Assembly: GCA_041494245.1 (NCBI GenBank)
Contig: JBGQAK010000014.1
Span: forward strand, 1 to 64,000
DNA from: RBG-13-68-16 sp041494245
Lineage (GTDB): Bacteria; Acidobacteriota; Thermoanaerobaculia; Thermoanaerobaculales; Thermoanaerobaculaceae
Reading direction: 5' to 3'
DNA length: 64,000 bases
The notes under the pieces are model-generated. The model was given only the letters and a program-made list of their open reading frames with translations. It made no database searches and was not told the DNA's origin. The position numbers and the translations under genes are program-made. Shown in pieces: positions 17,289 through 25,808 of the stretch (position 1 is the stretch's first letter; each line of letters opens with the position of its first letter).

Positions 17289-18650
17289 CTACTCGCCCTC
17301 CTCGGCGGCGATGCCGAGGCGGCGGATCATCTCGTTAAGGGTGGATGGACGCACGCGCAGCATCTGCGCGGCGCGGCGCTGCACCCCGCCGCAGCGCGCA
17401 AGGGAGGCCTCGATGAGGGCACGCGTGTAGCCGTTGACGGCCTCCTTGAGGTCGAGCCCTTCGGCCGGGAGCTGTGCCGCCGGTACCGGCTCGGGGGAGA
17501 GCACCTCGGAGGGAAGCAGGTCCACGTCGATGGTGTCGCCCGGGCAGAGCACAACCGCCCGCTCGACGACGTTCTCGAGCTGCCTCACGTTACCCGGCCA
17601 GTGGTATCCCAGCAACACGTCGAGGGCACGCGGGGTCAGGGAGAGGTTTGGTTTCTTGTTCTCCTCGCCGTAGCGGCGCAGGAAGACGGTGGCCAGCGCC
17701 GGGATGTCCTCGCGGCGGTCGCGCAACGGCGGCAGCTCGATGGTGATCACGTTCAACCGGTAGAAGAGATCCTCGCGGAACCCGCCGTCGGACACCATGC
17801 GCGTGAGATCCGCGTTGGTGGCGGCGATGATCCGCACGTCCACCTTGATGTTCTGCTCGCCACCCACCGGGATGAACTCGCGCTCCTGGATCACCCGCAG
17901 CAGCTTGGCCTGCGTGGGTGGGGTGATGGTGCCGATCTCGTCCAGGAAGATCGTGCCGGCGTCCGCGACCTCGAAGAGCCCGCGCCGGCTGGCCACCGCG
18001 CCGGTGAACGCGCCGCGCACGTGTCCGAACAGCGTGGACTCCAGCAGGTCGGTGGGCACCGACCCCGTGTTGACCACCACGAAGGGGCCTTCCGCGCGGG
18101 GGGAGAGCTGGTGGATGGCGCGCGCCAGGAGCTCCTTCCCGGTCCCGGACTCGCCGGTGAGCAGGATGTTGGAGCGCGAAGGCGCCGCCCGCCGTACCAG
18201 CTCGATGACGCGCTCCATCGCCTGCGTACGCCACACCAGGGTGCCGAGCCCCTCCAGGCGCTGGCGCAGGTCCCTGTTCTCGGTGCGCAGGCGGCGCTGC
18301 TCCAACCCCTTGCGGACCGTGAGGACGACCTCCTGGTTCTTGAACGGCTTGGCGATGTAGTGGAAGGCCCCCTCCCGCATCGCGGCGATGGCGGTCTCCA
18401 CGGAGGAGTAGGCGGTGATCACGACCACCACGACCTCGGGGTCGCGCACCTTGAGCTCCTTGAGAACTTCGAGCCCCGGCTTGTCGGGCAGCATGAGGTC
18501 GAGGAGCACCAGGTCGACCTCGGACTCCTCGGCCTGGCGCAGCCCCTCCGCCGCCGTCAACGCCTGGACGACCTGGAAGCCCTCACGGCGCAGCAGGGTG
18601 GCCAGCACGTCCTGGAGCACCGGCTCGTCGTCAATGATCAGGATTCTCAT
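17289..18650 (-). CDS. Sigma-54-dependent response regulator (NtrC family)
   Basis: A 453-residue regulator with a receiver domain (1-120, phospho-acceptor D51 in LLDLMLP), an AAA+ domain (about 140-375, GESGTGKE Walker A, intact GAFTGA loop contacting sigma-54, FLDEIG Walker B) and a Fis-type helix-turn-helix at the C-terminus (RRAAQMLRVRPSTLNEMIRRLG). It would activate sigma-54 promoters when phosphorylated. ATG 18650 overlaps the stop of the upstream histidine kinase gene as ATGA, so kinase and regulator are a matched, coupled pair. Targets cannot be told from this window. Confidence 0.95.
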   Translation of the reverse strand: MRILIIDDEPVLQDVLATLLRREGFQVVQALTAAEGLRQAEESEVDLVLLDLMLPDKPGLEVLKELKVRDPEVVVVVITAYSSVETAIAAMREGAFHYIAKPFKNQEVVLTVRKGLEQRRLRTENRDLRQRLEGLGTLVWRTQAMERVIELVRRAAPSRSNILLTGESGTGKELLARAIHQLSPRAEGPFVVVNTGSVPTDLLESTLFGHVRGAFTGAVASRRGLFEVADAGTIFLDEIGTITPPTQAKLLRVIQEREFIPVGGEQNIKVDVRIIAATNADLTRMVSDGGFREDLFYRLNVITIELPPLRDRREDIPALATVFLRRYGEENKKPNLSLTPRALDVLLGYHWPGNVRQLENVVERAVVLCPGDTIDVDLLPSEVLSPEPVPAAQLPAEGLDLKEAVNGYTRALIEASLARCGGVQRRAAQMLRVRPSTLNEMIRRLGIAAEEGE

Positions 18651-21424
18651 GCGTTCTCCAGTTTGGCCGGTAGCTCCACCCGCATCACGGTGCCCCCTCC
18701 TGGATTGGGCAGTGCCTGGATGGTGCCGCCGTGGGCGGCCACGATGTCACGCGTGATGGCGAGGCCGAGCCCGGTCCCGCCGCGCCCCTGGCGCCCCGTG
18801 ACGAACGGCTCAAAGATGTGGTCGCGCAGCTCGTCGGGCACTCCGGGCCCGGTGTCCCTGACCTCGAACCAGACCTTGTCGCCGTTGCTCCCGACCCGGA
18901 CCTCGACCTTACCCACCGGACCGGTCGCCTGCAGGGCGTTGCGCAGCAGGTTGTGGATCACCAGCTCGAGCTGCACCCGGTTGACGTTGGCGACGACGTT
19001 CTCCGCCGGCCGTATTTCGAGCTCGACGTTGGCCCTCTCGGCCTCGGGCCGCATCTGGCCCATCTCCTCGCGTGCTAGCTCGGAGAGATCCACGAGCTGG
19101 CGCTCGAAGCCGGACGGGCGGGCGAGCTCCAGGAGGTTGGTCACGATCCGGGACACCCGGAACGCCTGCTCCTCGAGCTTGGAGGCCAACGGCGCGCGCG
19201 GGTCGTTTGTGGGGGTGAGCTCGCGGAGCAGCTGTGCGTACGAAGCTATGCCGGTGACCGGCGTGTTGACCTCGTGGGCGAGGCCGGCGGCGAGGCGGCC
19301 GAGGGCCGCCAGGCGTTCCTGCTCGGCGAGCCGCTGCTCGAGGCTGAGCTGCTCCGAGATGTCGTCGAGGGCCACCACCCGGCCGTCGAACCGGCCTGGC
19401 TCCACCTCGAGGGCCGATGTGGACAGCAGCGCTGTCCGGTGCTCCCCGCCGGTCGAGAACCGCACCTGGACGCCCGCGAGGTCGCTGGGCAGGTAGCTGC
19501 GCCACTCGGGGCTGAGCTCCACCAGCGTGTGCAGGAACTCCCCCACGAGCCGCGCGGGCTCACGGCGCAGCAGCGCGCCCGCGCGCTCGTTGGCGCGCAA
19601 GACCCTTCCCGAGGCGTCGCAGATCATCAGCGCCGCCGCGGAGAACTGGAAGATGCGCTCGAGGTAGTCCTCGAGGAGGCGATGCTCCTCCAACTGCCGG
19701 CGCAGGTTGGCCATCAGGAGTGTGTTCTCGAGGGCGAGGGCCGCCTGGGCGGTGAGCGCGCCGACGAGGCGCCGCTCGCCGTGCCCGAGGGGCAGCTCGC
19801 CGTGGCGGCGGCCGCAGTAGACCAGGCCGATCACGCGCCCGTCACGCTCGATGGGGAAGCGGTGCCACAGCCCGCGCTCCACCAGCGGCATCTCGGCCTC
19901 GGTGGGGAAGGTCCCACGTACCTGGTCGGTGGTCAGCGTCGGCCATCCCTCCTGCGAGCCGCCGGAGGGGTAGAGACGTCCGCCCAGGGCAAGGTAGGTC
20001 GCCACCCGGTCCACCGCGAGCGCGTCGCGCAGGAGCTGGGCCAGGCGTTGCAGCAGCGCGTCGGGGTCGCGGTGGGCGACGGCCTCCTCGGCAAAGGCGG
20101 TGAGGGCGCGGCGGGCGGCCAGCCGTTCCCGGTACTGCAGGCGTTCCATTCCCTCCAGGAGCAGCCGGCGCGCAGGCACCGTGAGCGTCGCGAGTAGGAC
20201 TCCGCCGGCCACCGCCACGAGGTTGCGCCAGTTGCCGAGGCGGAACCCGAACTGCGTGACCGCGTAGTTGAGGAAGGCGAAGCTCACGCCCCCGAGGATC
20301 ACCGCGACGCCAGTGGCCAGCACCTGGCGCGAGATCTCCTCCAGGTCCCACAGGCGGAACTCCAGCAGCGAGGATGCGACCCCGAGGGGCACGAGCGCCA
20401 GCGGGAGCAGGGAGATCCAGGTGAGCACCTCGAGCTGCGCCCCCGCCCACTGCGGGATCAGCGAGAGCAGTAGGTAGGGCGTGAAGCCCGCCGCAGCGCC
20501 CAGCGCCACCCACTCGACTTGGCGCCTCCGCGTGGGGTCGCCGCGGTAGCTGATGTAGGCGCGCACCGAGAGCGCGGCCGCGGCCAGCACCCCCAGTACG
20601 GCGAGCACGGCGGTGGCGGTGTCGAGCGCCTCGGGCAGGAGAACGTCGCCCACCACCGGCGGCAGCCACCCGGTGGCCAGGGCGGTGCGCCCGGCCGCCA
20701 GTCCGAGGGAGGGGAGGAACACCAGCCACAGCCAGGAAAAGTGCTTGATGCGGGCCGGGAAGCTGGCAAAGAACACGACCAGGAGAGGCGGCAGCGCGAG
20801 CCTGCCGAAGTCGCGGACCAGGAGCAGGGGCTGCCAGCTCGGGTCGTTCTCGAGTGGAAACGGCACCACCACAGCCGCGAAGAGGGCCTCGGCGAGGGCC
20901 AGGAAGCGGCCCGCGTGGGCGGTGGGGTGGCCGAGGTAGACGATCGCCGCCACCGCCAGGGTGAACATCGCCGCGAACGCCACCAGCAGGTAGCGGACGT
21001 CCACCTGAGGGACGGGCGGGTAGTAGGCGATCTCGCCCACCTTGCCGTCGTGCATGACCGAGAGAGAGGACACCCTGCGCGAGTAGAGCGCACGCTCGAG
21101 GTCGTCGATCTTGGACGCCGGGACGCCGTCGATGGCGACGATGGTGTCCCCCCAGCCGAGGCCGGCGCGGGCTGCGCCGCTGCGCGGGTTCACGCCAAGG
21201 AGCAGGTAACCGTCGGCGTTGCGGATTGCCTGGAAGTCCAGCCGCTGGAACTCGCCCACCCGCCACACCGCCCCGACCAACCCGGCCGCCACGGTCACGA
21301 TCCCGGCCAGCAGCAGGACCACGCTGCGAGCCGGGTGGCTGTGGAGCTTCAGCCAGCCCTTGCGGGGCAGCACGAAAAGGGCGGAATCCGCCGGTACGGG
21401 TGCCCGATCGTCCGTCACGTCCAC
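18647..21424 (-). CDS. PDZ-, multi-TM-, GAF- and PAS-containing sensor histidine kinase
   Basis: A 925-residue kinase. Order: one N-terminal helix (about 33-53), a periplasmic PDZ-like domain (about 68-130: LLLGVNPRSGAARAGL, GDTIVAIDGVPAS), a block of about eight membrane helices (140-400), GAF (about 435-580), PAS (about 595-690), HisKA with LAHEVNTPVTGI, and HATPase_c with NLLRNALQAT, DTGPGVPDE and GTGLGLAI. PDZ followed by a membrane block resembles sensors of periplasmic protein or peptide signals; that role is inference. It starts at GTG 21424, eight bases after a TATGAT -10 box, so the message is probably leaderless. The 3' end overlaps the sigma-54 regulator. Confidence 0.9.
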   Translation of the reverse strand: MDVTDDRAPVPADSALFVLPRKGWLKLHSHPARSVVLLLAGIVTVAAGLVGAVWRVGEFQRLDFQAIRNADGYLLLGVNPRSGAARAGLGWGDTIVAIDGVPASKIDDLERALYSRRVSSLSVMHDGKVGEIAYYPPVPQVDVRYLLVAFAAMFTLAVAAIVYLGHPTAHAGRFLALAEALFAAVVVPFPLENDPSWQPLLLVRDFGRLALPPLLVVFFASFPARIKHFSWLWLVFLPSLGLAAGRTALATGWLPPVVGDVLLPEALDTATAVLAVLGVLAAAALSVRAYISYRGDPTRRRQVEWVALGAAAGFTPYLLLSLIPQWAGAQLEVLTWISLLPLALVPLGVASSLLEFRLWDLEEISRQVLATGVAVILGGVSFAFLNYAVTQFGFRLGNWRNLVAVAGGVLLATLTVPARRLLLEGMERLQYRERLAARRALTAFAEEAVAHRDPDALLQRLAQLLRDALAVDRVATYLALGGRLYPSGGSQEGWPTLTTDQVRGTFPTEAEMPLVERGLWHRFPIERDGRVIGLVYCGRRHGELPLGHGERRLVGALTAQAALALENTLLMANLRRQLEEHRLLEDYLERIFQFSAAALMICDASGRVLRANERAGALLRREPARLVGEFLHTLVELSPEWRSYLPSDLAGVQVRFSTGGEHRTALLSTSALEVEPGRFDGRVVALDDISEQLSLEQRLAEQERLAALGRLAAGLAHEVNTPVTGIASYAQLLRELTPTNDPRAPLASKLEEQAFRVSRIVTNLLELARPSGFERQLVDLSELAREEMGQMRPEAERANVELEIRPAENVVANVNRVQLELVIHNLLRNALQATGPVGKVEVRVGSNGDKVWFEVRDTGPGVPDELRDHIFEPFVTGRQGRGGTGLGLAITRDIVAAHGGTIQALPNPGGGTVMRVELPAKLENA

Positions 21425-21432
21425 AACTCCGA

Positions 21433-21438
21433 ATCATA
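21433..21438 (-). promoter_or_regulatory. -10 box of a leaderless promoter (histidine kinase)
   Basis: TATGAT on the minus strand lies 8 bases before GTG 21424, which puts the start codon at the expected transcription start. No convincing -35 is seen. Confidence 0.5.
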
Positions 21439-21607
21439 TACGAAATTCCGGACACCAGCGCTCGCGGCGCTCTCCTGCCGCTGCAAGCTCCGACGTGCCA
21501 AAGGCTTGGGTCTGCGCGGCTTGACTGCCTGGTCCCCGGGGTTCCCGGCGATCGGTCCCCTCGGCGTCAAGGCCTCACGAGTCGAGCCCCGGGGCCGCTG
21601 GGCGCTC

Positions 21608-22555
21608 TCAGGAGTTCTTCCGCAGGACGGCGTCGCCCGAGGCGGTGTGCACCTCGATCTCCACACCCTCGCCAGAGCCTGCAAAGGACAGGCGGTGCTC
21701 CCGGCGGTCCGAGGATCCGGAAAAGTCCGAGGTAATGCGGCCGCTCGTGGTGCGGATCTCGCCGCGCAACGGCGTGCCCTCCGGCAGGTGCAGGCCGACG
21801 TCCCCGGAGGTCGTGCGGACGCGGATCTTTGCGCCGGAGGCGAGGTGATCCCACCCCACCGACACGGCGCCGGAGGACGTGTCGGCCATGAGGTCTCCGG
21901 TGAGCTTCTTGACCTTCACGTCGCCCGAGGAGGTGTCGACAAGGGCCTTGGCAGCACCGCTGTCGACGATCACGTCCCCCGACGAGGTGTCCGCCTCAAC
22001 GACCGCGAGCGGGGGTCCGCTCAACCGGACGTCGCCGGAGGACGTCTTCACGATGAGCTCGCGCGCGCCCCCCGTGACCCGCACGTCGCCGGAGGACGTG
22101 GTGACCCGCACCGGACCGGCGAGCGGCGCCTCACCGCCGATCGCCACATCGCCCGAGGTGGTCCGGACCTCGAGGCGGCAGGACGGCGGCACGGTCAGCT
22201 CGAGCTTCCCTTTCGTGTGCAGGAACCCGATCATCAGAATGCCGCGCGTGCCCCTGGGCTGGGTCACCTCGAGGGTCGAGGGGGAGTCGTCGAACACCGG
22301 GGCGTTCCGCTCGATCCAGCGCTGGGTCCCCGCCCTGGAGCTGCCGCGGGCCTCCAGGTCCACGGTGGCGGTAATGGCGTTCGCCTCGGCCACCTTGACC
22401 CGCACGTCAAGCGAGCGCACCTCGATCGTGACTAGCTTGCCCGGCGCCACCGGGAACGTGCGGCTCTCGTGGATGGACTGAGGGGTCGAAGACCGCTTGC
22501 ATCCGGTCGTGACTATGAGGGTGACGAGCGCGAAGACGAGGACTGGGCGACACAT
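21608..22555 (-). CDS. Lipoprotein with DUF4097-type TSSGDV solenoid repeats
   Basis: A 315-residue putative lipoprotein with lipobox VTTGC near residue 19. From about residue 130 onward it is built of a roughly 18-25-residue repeat centred on T-[TS]-S-G-D-V (at least eight copies), the hallmark of DUF4097/DUF4098 adhesin-like beta-solenoids. Function is unknown; relatives often lie beside membrane-stress regulators. The start is ATG 22555 because GGAGGT lies four bases upstream; an upstream ATG at 22567 contains that same ribosome site and is less likely. It is preceded by a MITE-like palindrome and is probably transcribed with or after the CBS gene. Confidence 0.82.
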   Translation of the reverse strand: MCRPVLVFALVTLIVTTGCKRSSTPQSIHESRTFPVAPGKLVTIEVRSLDVRVKVAEANAITATVDLEARGSSRAGTQRWIERNAPVFDDSPSTLEVTQPRGTRGILMIGFLHTKGKLELTVPPSCRLEVRTTSGDVAIGGEAPLAGPVRVTTSSGDVRVTGGARELIVKTSSGDVRLSGPPLAVVEADTSSGDVIVDSGAAKALVDTSSGDVKVKKLTGDLMADTSSGAVSVGWDHLASGAKIRVRTTSGDVGLHLPEGTPLRGEIRTTSGRITSDFSGSSDRREHRLSFAGSGEGVEIEVHTASGDAVLRKNS

Positions 22556-22606
22556 GTGGACCTCCATCACTCTCTTCAACGCAATCGGGGCGGCCAGGGT
22601 TCGCTG

Positions 22607-22783
22607 GGAGCCTGTCCGAGTAATACTCCGGCTGCGAATCCCGATGGCATCCGGCTGGCTGTGTCAGCCGTCGCGAAAAGTCCTCGACGTAGCTCTGGCT
22701 ACGCCTGCGGGCTTTTCGCTCGCTTTCCTTGCCATCCGGCGCCCTTGGAATTCTCGCGTTCGTCGTTTACTCGGACAGGCTCC
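22607..22783. mobile_element. MITE-like palindrome with 17-bp perfect terminal inverted repeats
   Basis: GGAGCCTGTCCGAGTAA at 22607-22623 is repeated exactly in inverted orientation at 22767-22783, bounding a 177-bp non-coding element. The interior holds nested partial palindromes: CGAAAAG with CTTTTCG, and GTAGC with GCTAC, around 22674-22725. It has no open frame of its own. The right terminal repeat ends on the first base of the TAG stop of the CBS gene. It is most likely a non-autonomous transposon or a folded RNA element. Confidence 0.65.
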
Positions 22784-23214
22784 TAGGCCTGCATGGCATC
22801 CAGCATCTTCACCGCGAGCCTCAGGAAGTCCGCCTCGGTGACGATTCCCAGCTGGTTGTCGGTCTGGTCGACCACCGGAAGGCACCCATACTGGTCTTCA
22901 AGCATCACCCTGGCCGCCTCCCGCACCCGGGTGCCGGGAGGAACCGGGTACGCCTCCCGCATCAGCTCCCGGACCGGGACCTGCGCGAACAGGTGGTGCT
23001 CCGCCTCCCGGCTCACCTGGGCGAAGACCGAAAACGACGCCGCCAGCAGGTCACGGTGGGTGAGCAGCCCGACCAGCTTGGCGGCGCGCACCACCGGGAG
23101 GTGCCGCACGCGGCCGTGCTCCATGCAACGCCGGGCGTCGGCCAGTGTGTCGTCCTCCTCGAGGGTGACAACCTCGCGGGTCATGATGTCGCCGACGGTG
23201 AGCCGGTGGGGCAC
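22783..23214 (-). CDS. Tandem CBS-domain protein
   Basis: A 143-residue cytoplasmic protein made of two CBS domains (about 9-62 and 83-139: VGDIMTREVVTL, VRHLPVV, LTHRDLLA; LMREAYPV, GCLPVVD, LGIVTEADFLRL). Such stand-alone pairs bind adenosine nucleotides and regulate partners. It starts at GTG 23214, six bases after TATACT (23226-23221), implying a leaderless message. It is divergent from aconitase across 114 bases, so the two may share regulatory DNA. The stop codon overlaps a MITE-like terminal repeat. Confidence 0.88.
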   Translation of the reverse strand: MPHRLTVGDIMTREVVTLEEDDTLADARRCMEHGRVRHLPVVRAAKLVGLLTHRDLLAASFSVFAQVSREAEHHLFAQVPVRELMREAYPVPPGTRVREAARVMLEDQYGCLPVVDQTDNQLGIVTEADFLRLAVKMLDAMQA

Positions 23215-23220
23215 GCCGTG

Positions 23221-23226
23221 AGTATA
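23221..23226 (-). promoter_or_regulatory. -10 box of a leaderless promoter (CBS protein)
   Basis: TATACT on the minus strand, then a 6-base spacer, then GTG 23214. Confidence 0.55.
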
Positions 23227-23261
23227 CCCGTGAACCGGGCGCCGAGCCCCGAGCCCCGAGC

Positions 23262-23267
23262 TATACT
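23262..23267 (+). promoter_or_regulatory. Probable -10 box for aconitase
   Basis: TATACT lies 61 bases ahead of the aconitase ATG, immediately after a CCCCGAG simple repeat. A GTG nine bases later opens an out-of-frame overlapping frame that is probably not a gene. Confidence 0.4.
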
Positions 23268-23328
23268 CTGCAGCTCGTGCCGGGGAAGCGGTTGCAAGTG
23301 TCGGAGGTTTCCCGGGAATGGGGGCACC

Positions 23329-25596
23329 ATGGCAGCCATCGAGAGCACTCCGGAGTTCGTGAAGGCGGTCTACGGGCACGGCCGGGAGCGCCTGGCGGTA
23401 ATCCGCAAGCGCCTCGGCCGGCCATTGACCCTGGCGGAGAAGATCCTCTTCGGACACCTCGCCGACCCCGAGCACACCCAGCTCGACCCCGGCAAGGCGT
23501 ACCTTGAGCTGCGGCCGGACCGAGTGGCGATGCAGGACGCGACCGCTCAGATGGCGCTGCTGCAGTTCATGCTCGCCAGGATGGACCGTACGGCTGTTCC
23601 CACCACCGTGCACTGCGACCACCTGATCGTGGCGCGCTCAGGTGCGGACAAGGACGTGGCCCGCGCCATCGAAACGAACAAGGAGGTCTACGAGTTCCTC
23701 CGGTCGGCCTCGGCGCGCTACGGCATCGGCTTCTGGAAGCCCGGCTCGGGGATCATCCACCAGGTCGTGCTGGAGAACTACGCCTTCCCAGGCGGGATGA
23801 TGATCGGCACCGACTCGCACACGCCCAACGCCGGCGGCCTCGGCATGTTCGCCTCGGGCGTGGGCGGGGCCGACGCGGTAGACGTAATGGCCGGCTTCCC
23901 GTGGGAGGTGCTGCAGCCAAAGCTCATCGGCGTGCGCCTGAAGGGCGCGCTCTCGGGCTGGGCCGCGCCAAAGGACGTCATCCTGAAGCTCCTGGACGTC
24001 CTCACGGTGAAGGGTGGGACCAACGCGATCGTGGAGTTCTTCGGACCCGGTTGCGCCTCGATCTCCTGCACCGGCAAGGCGACCATCACAAACATGGGCG
24101 CGGAGCACGGCGCCACGACCTCGGTCTTCCCCTACGACCGGCGCATGGAGATCTATCTTCGAGCGACCCGGCGCAGCGCCATCGCGAACTTGTGCAACGC
24201 CAACCGCGAGCTGCTCGGCGCCGATCCCGAGGTGGAGAAGCAGCCGGAGAAGTTCTTCCACCGCGTGGTCGAGATCGACCTCGACACCCTGGAGCCGTAC
24301 CTGGTGGGTCCGCACACGCCCGACCTGGCGCGCCCGCTCTCCAAGGTACCCGCCGCGGTGAAGGAGAACGGCTACCCGCCGGCCATCTCGGCGGCGCTCG
24401 TGGGCTCGTGCACCAACTCGTCCTACGAGGACATCGTGCGCGCGGCCGCCGTGGCCAGGGAGGCGATGGCCGCGGGCGTCAAGGCCCGGGTGCCGCTGCT
24501 CATCACGCCGGGCTCGGAGCAGGTCTACGCAACCGTTGAGCGCGACGGGCTACTTTCGGTTTTCAGGGAGTTCGGCGCTACGGTCCTGGCCAACGCCTGC
24601 GGGCCGTGCATCGGCCAGTGGCAGAGGGATGATTTCCCCAAGGGCACGCCCAACACCATCGTGAACTCGTTCAACCGCAACTTCCCGGCGCGCAACGACG
24701 GCAACCCGGCCACCCTCTCGTTCATCGCGTCACCCGAGGTCGTGGTGGCGTACTCGGTGGCCGGAACCCTGCTGCTCAACCCGGTGGCCGACGCGATCCC
24801 GGTCAACGGGAAGAAGGTCAGGCTCTCGCCGCCGCCGCCCGCACCCGAGGTGCCCGAGAAGGGGTTCGTCTTCAAGGCCGAGGGGTACATCGCGCCGCCG
24901 GACAAGCCGGAGGGCCTCTCGGTTGCGGTCGCGCCCGGCTCCGATCGGCTCCAGCTCCTCGAGCCGTTCGCGCCCTGGGACGGCAAGGACTTCGTGGAGC
25001 TGCCGGTCATCCTCAAGGCGAAGGGGAAGTGCACCACCGACCACATCTCGCCTGCCGGGCCGTGGCTGAAGTTCCGTGGCCACATCGACAACATCTCCAA
25101 CAACATGTTCCTCGGCGCGGTCAACGCCTTCTCCGGCGAGGCCGGCAAGGGGAAGAACCCGGTCACCGGCGAGGTCGCGGAGTTCAACAAGATCGCGCGC
25201 GACCTCAAGGCCCGGGGGATGCGATGGGTTGCCGTGGGTGACGAGAACTACGGCGAAGGCTCCTCCCGCGAGCACGCCGCGATGGAGCCGCGTCACCTGG
25301 GCGGTGCGGCGATCATCGCCCGGTCGTTCGCGCGCATCCACGAGACCAACCTGAAGAAGCAGGGACTGCTGCCGCTCACCTTCACAAATCCCGGGGACTA
25401 CGACAAGGTCCGGGAGGGCGACAGGGCCAGCATCGTGGGTCTCGCCAAGCTCGCGCCCGGCGCACCCGTCAAGGTGGTCTTCCACCACGCCGACGGCACC
25501 AGGGACGAGGTCTCCTGCCGCCAGACGCTGAACGCAGAACAGATCGGGTGGTTTAAGGCAGGGTCAGCGCTCAACGTGCTCCGCAAGAAGCGGTAA
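23329..25596 (+). CDS. acn: Aconitate hydratase, mitochondrial type
   Basis: A 755-residue 4Fe-4S dehydratase converting citrate to isocitrate in the TCA cycle. Seen: TDSHTPNAGGLGM, VGGADAVDVMAG, the cluster cysteines in GSCTNSSYED and ANACGPCIGQW, RNFPARNDGN, and the swivel-domain segment GEGSSREHAA. Length and motifs fit the mitochondrial ACO2-like clade rather than bacterial AcnA (about 890 residues) or AcnB. The start at ATG 23329 matches the family N-terminus. The last 41 coding bases before the final five codons recur exactly at 25700-25740, an att-like duplication. AceK, which controls isocitrate dehydrogenase, is encoded 8 kb downstream. Confidence 0.95.
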   Translation: MAAIESTPEFVKAVYGHGRERLAVIRKRLGRPLTLAEKILFGHLADPEHTQLDPGKAYLELRPDRVAMQDATAQMALLQFMLARMDRTAVPTTVHCDHLIVARSGADKDVARAIETNKEVYEFLRSASARYGIGFWKPGSGIIHQVVLENYAFPGGMMIGTDSHTPNAGGLGMFASGVGGADAVDVMAGFPWEVLQPKLIGVRLKGALSGWAAPKDVILKLLDVLTVKGGTNAIVEFFGPGCASISCTGKATITNMGAEHGATTSVFPYDRRMEIYLRATRRSAIANLCNANRELLGADPEVEKQPEKFFHRVVEIDLDTLEPYLVGPHTPDLARPLSKVPAAVKENGYPPAISAALVGSCTNSSYEDIVRAAAVAREAMAAGVKARVPLLITPGSEQVYATVERDGLLSVFREFGATVLANACGPCIGQWQRDDFPKGTPNTIVNSFNRNFPARNDGNPATLSFIASPEVVVAYSVAGTLLLNPVADAIPVNGKKVRLSPPPPAPEVPEKGFVFKAEGYIAPPDKPEGLSVAVAPGSDRLQLLEPFAPWDGKDFVELPVILKAKGKCTTDHISPAGPWLKFRGHIDNISNNMFLGAVNAFSGEAGKGKNPVTGEVAEFNKIARDLKARGMRWVAVGDENYGEGSSREHAAMEPRHLGGAAIIARSFARIHETNLKKQGLLPLTFTNPGDYDKVREGDRASIVGLAKLAPGAPVKVVFHHADGTRDEVSCRQTLNAEQIGWFKAGSALNVLRKKR

Positions 25597-25600
25597 GGAA

Positions 25601-25693
25601 GCGAGCCGCCGGCTCTGCCGGCGCGAGCGCGGGGGGCTCGGGGGGCACTTCTGCGGCGGTGGGGGGGCGGAACGCCGCAGAGCCCCCGCAACG
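25601..25693. repeat. Structured GC-rich repeat, copy A
   Basis: A head hairpin (CCGGC-tct-GCCGG context) is followed by a body in which GGGGGGCTC and CTGCGGCG pair with CGCCGCAG and GAGCCCCC. The same head-body order recurs at 26452-26544 and 26551-26640. It lies between the two copies of the aconitase 3' end. Confidence 0.7.
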
Positions 25694-25699
25694 TATGGT

Positions 25700-25756
25700 C
25701 AGATCGGGTGGTTTAAGGCAGGGTCAGCGCTCAACGTGCTGCGCCGGAAGCACTGA
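25700..25756 (+). pseudogene. Duplicated 3' end of aconitase (att-like scar)
   Basis: Bases 25700-25740 are identical to 25540-25580 of aconitase (41 of 41). The next 16 bases match at about 10 positions and end in TGA, encoding the alternative tail LRRKH against LRKKR. It has no start codon and cannot be expressed alone. It looks like the displaced original gene end left after an element joined the 3' end of aconitase. Confidence 0.8.
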
Positions 25757-25808
25757 ACGTCGACTCGGCCGGGCGACGGGCAGCGGTCGCCGTCCGGGCC
25801 GGTCCCGG

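Noticed and set aside
13531..17289. Minus-strand open frame of about 1250 codons antisense to the ABC operon
   Set aside because: Its translation is Arg/His/Gly-rich with no family motifs and lies exactly opposite well-conserved genes; it is a GC-bias shadow.
16461..19496. Plus-strand open frame of about 1000 codons across two opposite-strand genes
   Set aside because: It spans the convergent DUF4340 and sigma-54 regulator genes without any conserved domain, so it is a shadow.
22729..23328. Upstream in-frame extension of aconitase
   Set aside because: It runs antisense through the CBS gene and lacks conservation; the family N-terminus begins at ATG 23329.
23277..23507. GTG-initiated 76-codon frame nine bases after the aconitase -10 box
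   Set aside because: It overlaps aconitase out of frame, is Arg/Pro-rich and shows no motif; treated as chance.
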